Shown piece after piece: positions 42,049 to 50,282 of a DNA stretch of 64,000 nucleotides (the stretch's first letter is position 1; each line of letters begins with the position of its first letter). Source of the DNA: Myxococcus stipitatus. Its GTDB lineage: Bacteria > Myxococcota > Myxococcia > Myxococcales > Myxococcaceae. Both the position numbers and the translations under genes were made by a program. The notes below the pieces were generated by a model. It was given only the letters and a program-made list of their open reading frames with translations. It was not told the origin of the DNA and searched no databases. The stretch is from assembly GCF_038561935.1 (NCBI RefSeq), contig NZ_CP102770.1:7812001-7876000 (forward strand). Direction: 5' to 3'.

Positions 42049-42537
42049 TCAACGGATGTTGTTGATGGCGGCCTTCGCCGAGTCGTGGCGGACCTTCATG
42101 ATGTTCGAGACCGCGTTGTGCTCGCGGCTCTCACGCTGCATCTCGTTCTGCAGTTGGAGATAGGCGGCGTTGAACCGCTGGCCATCCGCGCTGAGCGCCC
42201 GCTGCGCCTCCAACAGGTCCCACCCATCCTGGCCGCCCGATGAAGAGCCCTGCGCCGTGCCCGCACCCGATGCGGTCGAGCCCGACACGGTCGCGCCCGA
42301 CGACGACATCGCGGGCGTCCCCTTGGACGCCACCGTGGACACCGCCAGCTTCATGCTGGAGACCGCCGCGCTCAGCACGGGAGGAGACGGAATCATTCCG
42401 CCCACCAGACCCGCGCCCTTGCTGACCACCGTGTTGGCCGCATGCGCCAGCGTCGTGCCGAAGTCGTTGTGCGGCGTCTGTCGGGGCACGTTGAGGGTGG
42501 TGGTGAGCGAGTACTGCCTGCGGTGATTGGGTTCCAT
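42049..42537 (-). CDS. First gene of the type III operon: candidate needle or secreted substrate
   Basis: A 162-residue protein starting MEPNHRRQYSLTTTLNVPRQ. It lacks a Sec signal. The N-terminal ~110 residues are Ser/Thr/Gly/Ala-rich with a central flexible stretch (SGATVSGSTASGAGTAQGSS). The last ~45 residues are a long amphipathic helix (LQLQNEMQRESREHNAVSNI, MKVRHDSAKAAINNIR), the arrangement of helical axial proteins exported by type III systems. The position directly before sctI suggests the needle subunit SctF or another early substrate. No diagnostic motif was found. It is read from a promoter in the gap shared with the PilZ gene. Confidence 0.6.
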   Translation of the reverse strand: MEPNHRRQYSLTTTLNVPRQTPHNDFGTTLAHAANTVVSKGAGLVGGMIPSPPVLSAAVSSMKLAVSTVASKGTPAMSSSGATVSGSTASGAGTAQGSSSGGQDGWDLLEAQRALSADGQRFNAAYLQLQNEMQRESREHNAVSNIMKVRHDSAKAAINNIR

Positions 42538-42674
42538 GGCTGGCCTCCGGCGATGCGGTTTCCAGCGGGCGTTTTCAGCGAACGTGCCAGCCGAAATCCG
42601 AGCAATCCCGCCCGCATGGCGCCCCTCCGCACCCGCTCCGGGCTCCCAGGACCGGGAGGCTCGTCCGCATGACG

Positions 42675-42700
42675 GGACGGAAACCCGGGCGGACGGAAAC
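42675..42700. repeat. Direct repeat GGACGGAAAC x2
   Basis: GGACGGAAAC occurs at 42675-42684 and 42691-42700, 16 bp apart, about 140-160 bp upstream of the secretion operon's first start codon. It may be a regulator-binding pair; nothing else supports a function. Confidence 0.35.
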
Positions 42701-42729
42701 TTGCCTCACACGCCAAGTGCCTCAGAGTT

Positions 42730-42746
42730 GTCGCACCCTGTCGCAC
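42730..42746. repeat. Direct repeat GTCGCAC x2, one helical turn apart
   Basis: GTCGCAC at 42730-42736 and 42740-42746 has a 10-bp period, 20-37 bp before the PilZ ATG and on the far side of the shared promoter region. Such spacing is typical of dimeric or cooperative activator sites. Confidence 0.4.
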
Positions 42747-42766
42747 GAAGAAGAGGAGCCGAGCCG

Positions 42767-43093
42767 ATGCAGCCTTCCCCTGGTGGCCCCCACATCGCCG
42801 AACGGTTCCATCCGCGCGTCGAGGCGAACTTCCCCGTGAAGGTCATCCTGCCTGGACGCGACGTCATGGTTCAGGCCCGGGATGTCTCCATGGCGGGCCT
42901 GTTCCTGCTCGCCCACCCCAGCGACAACCAGCGGTACCTCACCCTGGGCCTGCCGCTGCCGGGGGACCGCGAAATCGTCACCACCTGCGCCATCCGCCGC
43001 CGTGAAGCGGACGGCGTGGCGCTGGAGTTCGGCGCGCTCGACTGGGACGACCTCATCGCCCTGGCGCGCTTCCTCCACCCGCGCCTGCCCTGA
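42767..43093 (+). CDS. PilZ-domain protein
   Basis: A 108-residue single PilZ domain. The c-di-GMP binding pieces are present: the RxxxR motif in ERFHPRVEANFPVKVILPGR and the DxSxxG motif in QARDVSMAGLFLLAHPSDNQ. It would act as a stand-alone c-di-GMP effector. GAGGAG precedes the ATG. It is divergent from the type III operon (229-bp gap), so second-messenger control of that system or of motility is conceivable but not shown. It converges on the response regulator gene. Confidence 0.92.
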   Translation: MQPSPGGPHIAERFHPRVEANFPVKVILPGRDVMVQARDVSMAGLFLLAHPSDNQRYLTLGLPLPGDREIVTTCAIRRREADGVALEFGALDWDDLIALARFLHPRLP

Positions 43094-43120
43094 GACGCGA
43101 GGAGCGTCCCCGGCCCGTCG

Positions 43121-43528
43121 TCAGGCGGGCTCCGAGCGGGGCGGAGCCATGCGCAGCCGCTCCACCAACGCCATCAGCTCCGCGCCCCGGAAGGGCTTGT
43201 GGATGTAGCCGTCCGCACCCGCCTGCGTCGCGCTCTCCACGTCTGACTTCTTCGCCTTCGCGGTGAGCATGTAGAGCGGAACCGGCGCCGTGACGGGGTC
43301 GCTCTTCAGGATGCGGCAGGCCGAGATGCCGTCGAGCTGAGGCAACACGACATCCATCAGGATGAGGTGGAAGGTCCGGCTGCGCGCCAGCTTCAGCCCC
43401 TCCAGCCCGTTGGCCGCGCACACCACGTCCACGGTGCCGTCGCTCAGCATGGAGCGAACCAGCTCTCGGATGACCGGTTCATCCTCGACGAGCAGGATGT
43501 GAAAGGGTGCCTGGGACATGCCAGCCAT
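43121..43528 (-). CDS. Single-domain CheY-like response regulator
   Basis: A 135-residue receiver domain with the acidic pocket (HILLVEDEPVIRELVRSMLS), phospho-acceptor Asp in LILMDVVLPQLDG, the Thr of PLYMLTAKAKKSDVE and the Lys of YIHKPFRGAEL. There is no output domain, so it should signal by protein contact, as CheY or SpoOF do. The first ATG (43528) has GGAG five bases upstream. No histidine kinase is encoded nearby. The longer frame upstream of the start is non-coding. Confidence 0.93.
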   Translation of the reverse strand: MAGMSQAPFHILLVEDEPVIRELVRSMLSDGTVDVVCAANGLEGLKLARSRTFHLILMDVVLPQLDGISACRILKSDPVTAPVPLYMLTAKAKKSDVESATQAGADGYIHKPFRGAELMALVERLRMAPPRSEPA

Positions 43529-43729
43529 GTTTCTCCAGCGCGGCTCTGGACCACTTCGGGACGATACTGCGCGGGCGCGCGACCCCCACCACCACCGGTG
43601 CCACCTGCCGCGCGCGGTATAGCCCCGCCGACGCCACCCACACCAGGGTCGCCCCATGGATTTGTATGGAGCACCACGTCCTCCCACCTCTCCTGCCCTT
43701 CGGAGCGGGTGAAGGTTGGCCCAGCGCGC

Positions 43730-43735
43730 TATGAT
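43730..43735 (+). promoter_or_regulatory. -10 element suggesting a leaderless mRNA
   Basis: TATGAT (5/6 of consensus) lies only 9 bp before the ATG at 43745. The next gene has no Shine-Dalgarno sequence. Transcription from here would start about 3 nt before the AUG. The -35 region (GGGTGA) is poor. Confidence 0.35.
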
Positions 43736-43744
43736 GAATCTGAA

Positions 43745-45169
43745 ATGGCCGCTAAACCAGAATGTCCAGAGTGCCGAGGCACCGTGGGAGAAGACGACTT
43801 CCAGTGTGAGCACTGCGGGTTGCTTCTGGACCCGGAGCAGGCCAGCGGCGAGTACACCATCACCGAGCCCACCATCGTCCGTGCCCTGCTCTCACCACCG
43901 CAGCGCACGCGGACCATGGAGGTTCCCCGGCCGCCGCCCCAGGCCGCCGCGGCGCACCACCAGGCCACCGCGCGCTTCACCGTGCCCATGGACGAGAACA
44001 CGGTGCCGCACCTGCGCGCCGGGCTGAACATCGCCCTGCAGCCCCTGCACCCCTTCGAGGCGCACATCGCGTCCTTCGTCGACGGAGTCCAGGCCGTGCC
44101 CCAGCTCGCGCGCGCGGCGCGCCTGCCTGAAATCGAGGTGAAGGTCGTCCTCAAGGCCCTGCTGGAGCGAGGGGTGCTGGAGCTGCACCGGCAACCCGTC
44201 AGCACGCCACCGCGAAGTCTCACGTCCGAGCTGCCCGTGCTCGACGGCGGTGAGTTCCTCGCCCAGGAGGAGCTGGACGGCCCCGAAGCCCCGACGCTCA
44301 GGGATGCCGCACTCCCCTCTCCCGCCTGGAACGAGCCCGCGCTGGGCGTGGCCCTGGGCGCGGAGGAGGACTTCTCCTCCCTGGCGCTCGGCGAGGATGA
44401 GCCCGTCGCCCCCGTGAGCCCTCCGCGTCCCCCCGAGCCGACTCGCGCCGCGCGGCCCCTCGCGCGCACCCCAAGCGCCACCGACCTGCCGCCGCCCCTC
44501 CCCCCGCGAGCAGCCCCCTCCGTCGAGGCGATGTCTCGCCGGATTCCCACCCCGCCCCCGTCTCCCTCCACCACGCCCGCGCCCATCCCCGCGGCGAGGG
44601 TTCCTCCGCCCAGCCTCGTCGGAGCCACCCGCTCCGTACCGCCCCCCTCCAAGGACCGGCCGGAGAGCCACGCGGCCCCGGCCATGTCGGCCCCAGCCGA
44701 TTCCAGGGCCCATCCCTCGAACATCACGGCGAGCTCCGCGCCCACGCTTCCCGCGACCCCGCTGCCCGTGGCCAGCCCGGTGAGCGCCTCTCGTGCCCCA
44801 AGGACCACCCTGCCCCTGGATGCGCCCGTGCCCATCGCCACCAACTCGCCGGAGGACATCCTTCAGCGGGCGGTGCGCCTGGAGCGCGCGGGGCATGTGG
44901 ACCGGGCCATCCAGGTCCTCACCAAGGCCATCGATCAGTCGCCGGAAGCCGCCGTGCTCCTCAGCAAGCTGGCCCTCATCCTGGTCCACCAACGCAAGGA
45001 CTACGCCCAGGCCGCGAGGCTCCTGGAGCGCGCGGTGGAGCTGGAGCCGGGCAACACCGTCTTCCAGCAGAACCTCCTCAAGGTCGCGGCCCTGTCGGCC
45101 GCCGCCTCGGGCCAACACAAGGCGCGCAAGCCCGGGCTCCTCGCCCGCCTCACCGGAAAGGGGCGCTGA
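43745..45169 (+). CDS. Zinc-ribbon / TPR protein of unknown function
   Basis: A 474-residue protein. The N terminus MAAKPECPECRGTVGEDDFQ continues CEHCGLLLD, a CxxC..CxxC zinc ribbon. Residues ~90-155 (PHLRAGLNIALQPLHPFEAH, ELARAARLPEIEVKVVLKAL) look like a winged-helix or dimerisation domain. A ~200-residue Pro/Ser/Ala-rich linker leads to two C-terminal TPR units (ERAGHVDRAIQVLTKAIDQS; KDYAQAARLLERAVELEPGN) and a basic tail. It is probably a cytoplasmic adaptor. It is divergent from the response regulator gene, and its mRNA may be leaderless. Confidence 0.82.
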   Translation: MAAKPECPECRGTVGEDDFQCEHCGLLLDPEQASGEYTITEPTIVRALLSPPQRTRTMEVPRPPPQAAAAHHQATARFTVPMDENTVPHLRAGLNIALQPLHPFEAHIASFVDGVQAVPQLARAARLPEIEVKVVLKALLERGVLELHRQPVSTPPRSLTSELPVLDGGEFLAQEELDGPEAPTLRDAALPSPAWNEPALGVALGAEEDFSSLALGEDEPVAPVSPPRPPEPTRAARPLARTPSATDLPPPLPPRAAPSVEAMSRRIPTPPPSPSTTPAPIPAARVPPPSLVGATRSVPPPSKDRPESHAAPAMSAPADSRAHPSNITASSAPTLPATPLPVASPVSASRAPRTTLPLDAPVPIATNSPEDILQRAVRLERAGHVDRAIQVLTKAIDQSPEAAVLLSKLALILVHQRKDYAQAARLLERAVELEPGNTVFQQNLLKVAALSAAASGQHKARKPGLLARLTGKGR

Positions 45170-45181
45170 CCCGCGCGGGGC

Positions 45182-45550
45182 TCAAGGCGCTCCGACGTCC
45201 AGCAGCCGCTCCGCCTCCTCCAACGAGAAGGCCAGGTAGGCGTCGTAGCCCATCTCCCGGCTGATGCGCTCGAACACCAGCGCCGCCTCCGCCGAGCGCC
45301 CCACCACGCGCACGACGCGGCGGAAGCCTCGGGCCTTCGCGACCTCCATGATGCGCCGCATCTGCACCGCGCTCTCCGAGCACAGCGACGTCACGCCCTT
45401 CAAGTCCGAGAGCAGGTCGAACCGCGGGCGCAGCCGGTCGATGGCCGCCACCGCCGCGTCACCCACGCGCCTCGCCTCATCCGTGGTCAGGTCTCCCCAG
45501 AGGCGCACCACCAGGCGATTCTTCGCGACAAGGGCCTCGACTTCAAACAC
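45182..45550 (-). CDS. STAS-like small protein
   Basis: About 122 residues from a GTG at 45550 (VFEVEALVAKNRLVVRLWGD; GGAGG ten bases upstream); a TTG at 45589 would add 13 residues. Alternating strands and helices (RFDLLSDLKGVTSLCSESAV, QMRRIMEVAKARGFRRVVRV, VGRSAEAALVFERISREMGY) resemble STAS/SpoIIAA-like folds used in partner switching. The usual phospho-Ser motif is not clear. It lies between the TPR gene and batE. Function inferred only at fold level. Confidence 0.65.
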   Translation of the reverse strand: MFEVEALVAKNRLVVRLWGDLTTDEARRVGDAAVAAIDRLRPRFDLLSDLKGVTSLCSESAVQMRRIMEVAKARGFRRVVRVVGRSAEAALVFERISREMGYDAYLAFSLEEAERLLDVGAP

Positions 45551-45648
45551 AGGGCCAAGACCTCCAAGCAAAACCCGCCATCCCTTCAAGAGACTCTAAC
45601 CCCGGCGATGGGTCTGCTTCCAGGTTTCGTCCAGAGGGCGACAGACGC

Positions 45649-46359
45649 CTAGATTCGCGCGATGCCGTCGCGCTCGGCCCAGCCCTCCAGGCCATTGGGC
45701 AGGCGGATGCGCACGAAGCGGCCGCTGTCCTCCAGGAGCCGCACCTTGAGGCCCGCGTGCACCTCGAAGATGGAGCGTGCGCTGGGCTGAGGAAGCTCGC
45801 GCGCCACCAACGTGGGCGACAGCACCACGGCCTCATGCACCGTGTGGTCCACGTAGGCGTGCGCCGCCAGCAACGCGCCGGAGGGAATCGCCACCGCGAA
45901 CAGCAGCGCCATCACGATGCCCACCGCCATGCGGCGGCCCGGCGACATCCACCGCAACACCAGCACCAGCAGGAGCGCGCCCACCCACGTCCCCAGGAAG
46001 GTCCAGGCGACGAGCGAGCCATCCGTGGCGGCCGTCACCCTGGGCAGGAACTCCTCCTCCGCCGTGGCCCCCACCACTTTGTCCACCTGACGCGCGCGCG
46101 CCATCGCCAGGTTGGCCTCCAGGTCCGGCGCCTGGCCGCCCTGCTTCTTCGCCTGCTCCAGCGAGAGCACCGCCCGCCCCAGGTCCCCCTGCGCCAGGTA
46201 CACGGTGCCCAGGTTGTAGAGGACGTCCGGGCCACCCTGCCCGTGAGAGAGGAGCTTCTCGTAGCCTTCCCGCGCTCGCGCGTAGTTCCCGCTCGTATAG
46301 GCCTCGTTGGCCTTCAGGAAGACATCCTGCGCCTCTTCCGGCGAGTAGTAGTCGCTCAC
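45649..46359 (-). CDS. batE: BatE-like TPR/SH3 membrane protein
   Basis: A 236-residue protein. N-terminal TPR repeats (AQDVFLKANEAYTSGNYARA, DVLYNLGTVYLAQGDLGRAV) are followed by two membrane helices (VAWTFLGTWVGALLLVLVLR; GIVMALLFAVAIPSGALLAA) and a C-terminal SH3b-like domain (HAGLKVRLLEDSGRFVRIRL, PNGLEGWAERDGI). This is the BatE arrangement. The GTG start overlaps the batD stop (GTGA). It is the last gene of the moxR-bat operon. Bat proteins protect against oxidative or periplasmic stress in other bacteria; the mechanism is unclear. Confidence 0.85.
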   Translation of the reverse strand: MSDYYSPEEAQDVFLKANEAYTSGNYARAREGYEKLLSHGQGGPDVLYNLGTVYLAQGDLGRAVLSLEQAKKQGGQAPDLEANLAMARARQVDKVVGATAEEEFLPRVTAATDGSLVAWTFLGTWVGALLLVLVLRWMSPGRRMAVGIVMALLFAVAIPSGALLAAHAYVDHTVHEAVVLSPTLVARELPQPSARSIFEVHAGLKVRLLEDSGRFVRIRLPNGLEGWAERDGIARI

Positions 46360-48230
46360 GCCCAGCCCTCCATGGCCGCGACCGCGGCATCCAGCACCTG
46401 CTGCCGCGCGGCGGCGTCTCCACCTCCGCCATAGCGACCCAGGTCACACGCCTCCAGCACGTACAGCACCCGGGCTCGCCGCTCGGGCGCCACCCCCGCC
46501 GTCGTCATGCGCTCGGAGATGACCTCGCGCGTGAGGCCCATCACCGGCCCGCCCAGGCGCGCCCCCAGGAAGCCGTGCAGCGCCTTCTCCACCTCCGCGT
46601 AGAAGGCTCCCGAGTCGGCGCCGGCCTGAAGCTTCTCCGCCTCCACCAGCCGCTTGCGCGCCGCCTTCGCCTGCTGACGGCCCCGGTCCGCCTCGCTGCG
46701 CGTCGCCAGTCGCCCACGCACGCCCCCGAGCAACGCGAAGCCCAGCAGCAGCCCCAGCGGCGCGGCCACCAGGGGCAGGAAGTAGGCGCGCTTCCAGGGC
46801 GGCTCGGACGGCACGACGAAGCGCGCCTGGAAGCGCACCGGCCGCAACCCCGTCGGAGTCAGCAGGTTCTTGGGCTCGTTGGCCGCATCCGGCGTCGGCG
46901 TCGAGGACGAGGACAGCGACGATGCGCCTCCCGCCGCGGCCTCCACCGTGAGGGTGATGGGCTCCGTGCGCGACACCTCGTACTTCCGCGTGCGCACATC
47001 GAAGAAGGGGAACTCGAGCGCGGGCAGCGTGAAGGTGCCCGTGCGCTGCGCCATCACCAGGTACTCGACGACGCGACGCCCCTGCACCTTGCTGCGCACA
47101 GGCGTCACCTTGTCGAGCGTCGTGGGGTCATAGACCTTCAGCGCCTCGGGTCCCACCAGCTTGGGCGGCGTGACGTTCTTCACGTTGCCCGTGCCCTCCA
47201 GGATGACCTTCACCGTGACGGGCTGACCCAGCTCCACGCGTGTCTGTGACACGTCCACGTCCAGCCGCCATGAGCCCACGTTCGCATTGGACATGCCCGG
47301 TGGAGCGCCCGGCGGCAGCGGCAGCACCTTCACCTTGAGCGCATTCGAGACGCGGTGCAGCCGGTGGCCCGCGAAGAGGAAGCCCGTGGTGATGTCCGCC
47401 TCCGCCGCCGAGATGGAGAGCGTGCCGGACTTCACCGGGAAGATGGCCCGGCGGCGCAACAGATAGACGCGGTACGGAACACCGCCGACGACCTTCTGCT
47501 CGGGCTCCAGCCGCGAGGGGCTGTCCAGTTCCTCCGACCAGAAGCCCTCCAGCTTGGGCATCATCACGGAGTCCACGCTGGACAGGTCCACGCGCGCGTA
47601 GATGTGGAGCGACAACGTCACCTGCTCGCCCACGAAGACCTCGTCCCGGTCCAGGCTCGAGCGCAGGAACAGGTCCGAATCGCCTCGGGGAATCGAAGGC
47701 GAGTCCTCCTCCGGGTCATCCGCGAACGGGTCTGGCTGGCTCGACGGGAGGTTGGCGAAGGGGTCTCTCGCACGGCCCTGCGGCGTCCCTCCCTGCGCCC
47801 GGGAGGACGAGCCCAGCCGGCCCGGCTTTACCGAAATCTGGAGGGGCTCCGTCCGGTGCGTCTTGCCTCCCGCGGACATCTCGGCGGGAGGAATCGTCAG
47901 GTTGCCGGCGCGGTTGGCGCGCATCGTCAGGACGTACTTGGTGACGTCCTGGATGACGGGAGGTCCGCCGCCCGTCAGGGAGATGGAGCGCTGACTGCTG
48001 CGGGAGCTGTTGAGGACCTCGAAGTCGTCCGAGCGCGGCAGTCGAATCTTCGCGTCCTCGGGCGCGTCCTTGGTCACCACCGTGAGGACGAAGGTGTCCT
48101 CGGTGCCGACCTCCTCGCTGTTCACCGTCTGGTAGAACTCGAGGCTCGCCGCCCATGCCGGCGCGGAGGCCAGCAGGGTCAGCAGGGCCAGCACCGCCCT
48201 CATGGAGCCGCTGCTACCAGTCCTTCTCAT
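46356..48230 (-). CDS. batD: BatD-like periplasmic/membrane protein
   Basis: A 624-residue protein with an N-terminal signal (MRAVLALLTLLASAPAWA within the first 30 residues), repeated Ig-like beta domains (KDAPEDAKIRLPRSDDFEVL; SSLDRDEVFVGEQVTLSLHI; VELGQPVTVKVILEGTGNVK), a membrane helix (AYFLPLVAAPLGLLLGFALL) and a cytoplasmic helical tail (FYAEVEKALHGFLGARLGGP). This is the BatD (oxygen tolerance) layout. The ATG at 48230 overlaps batC by 17 bp and has AGAGGA upstream; an ATG at 48203 is possible. BatD probably works with the VWA proteins BatA and BatB. Confidence 0.88.
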   Translation of the reverse strand: MRRTGSSGSMRAVLALLTLLASAPAWAASLEFYQTVNSEEVGTEDTFVLTVVTKDAPEDAKIRLPRSDDFEVLNSSRSSQRSISLTGGGPPVIQDVTKYVLTMRANRAGNLTIPPAEMSAGGKTHRTEPLQISVKPGRLGSSSRAQGGTPQGRARDPFANLPSSQPDPFADDPEEDSPSIPRGDSDLFLRSSLDRDEVFVGEQVTLSLHIYARVDLSSVDSVMMPKLEGFWSEELDSPSRLEPEQKVVGGVPYRVYLLRRRAIFPVKSGTLSISAAEADITTGFLFAGHRLHRVSNALKVKVLPLPPGAPPGMSNANVGSWRLDVDVSQTRVELGQPVTVKVILEGTGNVKNVTPPKLVGPEALKVYDPTTLDKVTPVRSKVQGRRVVEYLVMAQRTGTFTLPALEFPFFDVRTRKYEVSRTEPITLTVEAAAGGASSLSSSSTPTPDAANEPKNLLTPTGLRPVRFQARFVVPSEPPWKRAYFLPLVAAPLGLLLGFALLGGVRGRLATRSEADRGRQQAKAARKRLVEAEKLQAGADSGAFYAEVEKALHGFLGARLGGPVMGLTREVISERMTTAGVAPERRARVLYVLEACDLGRYGGGGDAAARQQVLDAAVAAMEGWA

Positions 48231-49224
48231 TGGGCTTCCTCTGCTTCTTCTTCTTCTGCTGGAACCGCCACAACTGGAGGTTCTTCTCGTTCTGCTTCAT
48301 CGCGTCCAGCAGACGCTCCGCATCCTGCTGGTCCAGCTCCGACGGACTCGCGCCTCCATCCGACTGGGAGTCGTCCGCATCACCCTCCGACTCGGTGCCC
48401 GCGTCGCTCCCGCCATCGCGAGGGTCTCCATCCCCATCCTCGTCCCCGCCGTCCGCGCCGCCGTCGCTGCCGCCATCACCCTTCTGCGGAGGCCCCTCCT
48501 GGCCTCCATCCCCGCCGTCCGCGCCACCATCCCCGCCCCCGTCGGCGCCACCATCTCCACCGCCATCCGCGCCACCGTCGGCCCCTCCGTCCGCGCCTCC
48601 ATCCACGCCGCCGTCCGGCCCGCCGTCGGAGCCTCCGTCCACGGGCGCTCCACCGTCCGCCTTGGTGCCACCGTCCTCACCGCCATCGGGACGTCCACCG
48701 TCCGTGCCCGAGTCCCCGCCCCCATCCGAGCCTCCATCCGCCGAGTTGGGCTGCGGCGGCGGCAGGTTGCGCAGCACCACCTCGTAGTTGTGGCGGGCCT
48801 GGATGTCCTGCGGGTCCAGCGTCAGCGCGCGCCGATAGGACTTCAGCGCCTCCACGCGGTCTCCCGTCGTCGCCGCCAGGTTGCCCAGGTTGTACCAGGC
48901 CTTCTGCTGCAGGTCGGGGCGCTGCTTGGCCTCCGTCACGCCCCGGAAAACCTCCTGCGCGTCCTTCACCCGGCCCAGCTTCGCCAGCGCATCCCCTCGG
49001 TTGAAGTCCACCGCGGGGTCATGCGGACGCTCCTTCTTCGCCGCCTCGAACGCCTTCAGCGCGTCCTCGTAGCGGCCCGCCAGGTACGCCTCACGGCCCT
49101 GCTGAACCAACGGATGGTCCCGCTCCAGCGGCCCCGCGCCCAGCGCCGAGACAGGCAACAGCAGGCACACCAGCCACGCCAGGAGCCCTCCACGACGACG
49201 TCCTCCCACGAGGCGCGCGCTCAT
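48214..49224 (-). CDS. batC: BatC-like TPR protein with an Asp/Gly-rich domain
   Basis: A 336-residue protein with an N-terminal signal (GGLLAWLVCLLLPVSALGAG), three TPR units (LVQQGREAYLAGRYEDALKA, AVDFNRGDALAKLGRVKDAQ, KAWYNLGNLAATTGDRVEAL), then a ~150-residue DGG-repeat region (DGGADGGADGGADGGGDGG) and a BatC-like ending (EKNLQLWRFQQKKKKQRKPN then EKDW). Typical BatC proteins have a short acidic linker here; the long DGG array is unusual and may bind divalent cations or act as a flexible spacer. It overlaps batB by ATGA. Confidence 0.85.
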   Translation of the reverse strand: MSARLVGGRRRGGLLAWLVCLLLPVSALGAGPLERDHPLVQQGREAYLAGRYEDALKAFEAAKKERPHDPAVDFNRGDALAKLGRVKDAQEVFRGVTEAKQRPDLQQKAWYNLGNLAATTGDRVEALKSYRRALTLDPQDIQARHNYEVVLRNLPPPQPNSADGGSDGGGDSGTDGGRPDGGEDGGTKADGGAPVDGGSDGGPDGGVDGGADGGADGGADGGGDGGADGGGDGGADGGDGGQEGPPQKGDGGSDGGADGGDEDGDGDPRDGGSDAGTESEGDADDSQSDGGASPSELDQQDAERLLDAMKQNEKNLQLWRFQQKKKKQRKPNEKDW

Positions 49225-50282
49225 GGCGACGACCTCCGGCGCGAGGACGGAAGCAGCATCATCCCCAGCACGAGCAACACCAGCCCAGGCAGCGCGAAGG
49301 ACTGGAAGCGCTCGTCGTAGCGGACCGTCACCCGGCTCTCCAGCTCGCTCTTCTGCATCTGGTCGATGCGCTCCACCACCTGACCCATCGCCACCCCGCG
49401 CGGCTGGTAGAAGAAGGCGCCACCGGTGTTCTCCGCGATGGTCTCCAGCGCCGCGCGGTCCAGCTTCGTCACCACCGGGTCGCCGTTCTCGTCCTTCTTG
49501 TAGTCCACGAACTCGCCGCGCCGGTCATACACGGGGATGGGCTCGCCGGACTCGGAGCCCACGCCCACCGTGAGCACCTGCACGCCCGCGTCCTTCAGCG
49601 CGTCGGTGGCCTCATCCACCTCGCCGACGAAGTCCTCGCCGTCCGTCAGCAGCACCACCACGCGCTCCTTCGAGCCCCGGTCCGCGTTCTCCAGCACCTG
49701 CATGGAGAGCCGCAGCGCCGCGCCCACGTTGGTGCCACCCTGAGGCATCACCTCCGGGTCCACCGCGCGCAGGAACAGCTTCACCGCCGAGTAGTCCGAC
49801 GTCAGCGGGGACTGGATGAACGCATCCCCCGCGAAGACCACCAGGCCCACGCGGTCCCCCTTCAGCTCGTCCAGCAGCGTGGTCAGCTCCAGCTTGGCCC
49901 GCTCCAGACGGCTGGGCTGCACGTCGCGCGCGAACATGGACTTGGACGCATCCAGCGCCACCACCACGTCGATGCCCCGCCGCTTCGTCAGCTCGCTCTT
50001 GGTGCCGCACTGGGGCTGCGCCAGCGCGAAGCCGAACAACGCCAACCCCAGGCCATACAGGCCGCCCTGCGTCGCGGGGCGCCACACGGAGACGCCCGGG
50101 GTGAAGCGCTCGGCATGCCGCTCATGCAGCACGGCGCGCACGCGGGAGCGGCGCCGCAAGGACAACAGGAGCGCGAGCAGTCCCAGCAACAGGCCCACCG
50201 CCACCAGGGTCAGGAACACGGGCTGGGCCAGCCCCGCCTGGTAACCGAGCACCGTGAAGCGCCAAGGGTCCACGTGCATCAT
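49221..50282 (-). CDS. batB: BatB, VWA-domain membrane protein
   Basis: A 353-residue protein. Two N-terminal helices (FLTLVAVGLLLGLLALLLSL; GLYGLGLALFGFALAQPQCG) precede a von Willebrand A domain with an intact MIDAS (VVVALDASKSMFARDVQPSR, and GTNVGAALRLSMQVLENA with DGEDFVGEVDEA). A C-terminal helix (FALPGLVLLVLGMMLLPSSR) follows. The VWA domain is expected in the periplasm, binding metal and partner proteins. It overlaps batA (ATGA) and batC. Confidence 0.92.
   Translation of the reverse strand: MMHVDPWRFTVLGYQAGLAQPVFLTLVAVGLLLGLLALLLSLRRRSRVRAVLHERHAERFTPGVSVWRPATQGGLYGLGLALFGFALAQPQCGTKSELTKRRGIDVVVALDASKSMFARDVQPSRLERAKLELTTLLDELKGDRVGLVVFAGDAFIQSPLTSDYSAVKLFLRAVDPEVMPQGGTNVGAALRLSMQVLENADRGSKERVVVLLTDGEDFVGEVDEATDALKDAGVQVLTVGVGSESGEPIPVYDRRGEFVDYKKDENGDPVVTKLDRAALETIAENTGGAFFYQPRGVAMGQVVERIDQMQKSELESRVTVRYDERFQSFALPGLVLLVLGMMLLPSSRRRSSP

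Noticed and set aside
33614..42537. Assignment of the operon to a flagellum
   Set aside because: There is no hook, rod, filament or motor gene; SctI and a short lipidated SctJ are injectisome features. Flagellar-like elements are discussed as findings instead.
42661..42760. Sigma-54 promoter for the type III operon
   Set aside because: TTGGCGTGTGAGGC on the minus strand has GG and GC only 8 bp apart in place of 10, so it does not fit.
48300..48750. Regular short repeats that might suggest a CRISPR array or satellite
   Set aside because: The units are in-frame DGG codons of batC with no constant repeat/spacer structure.
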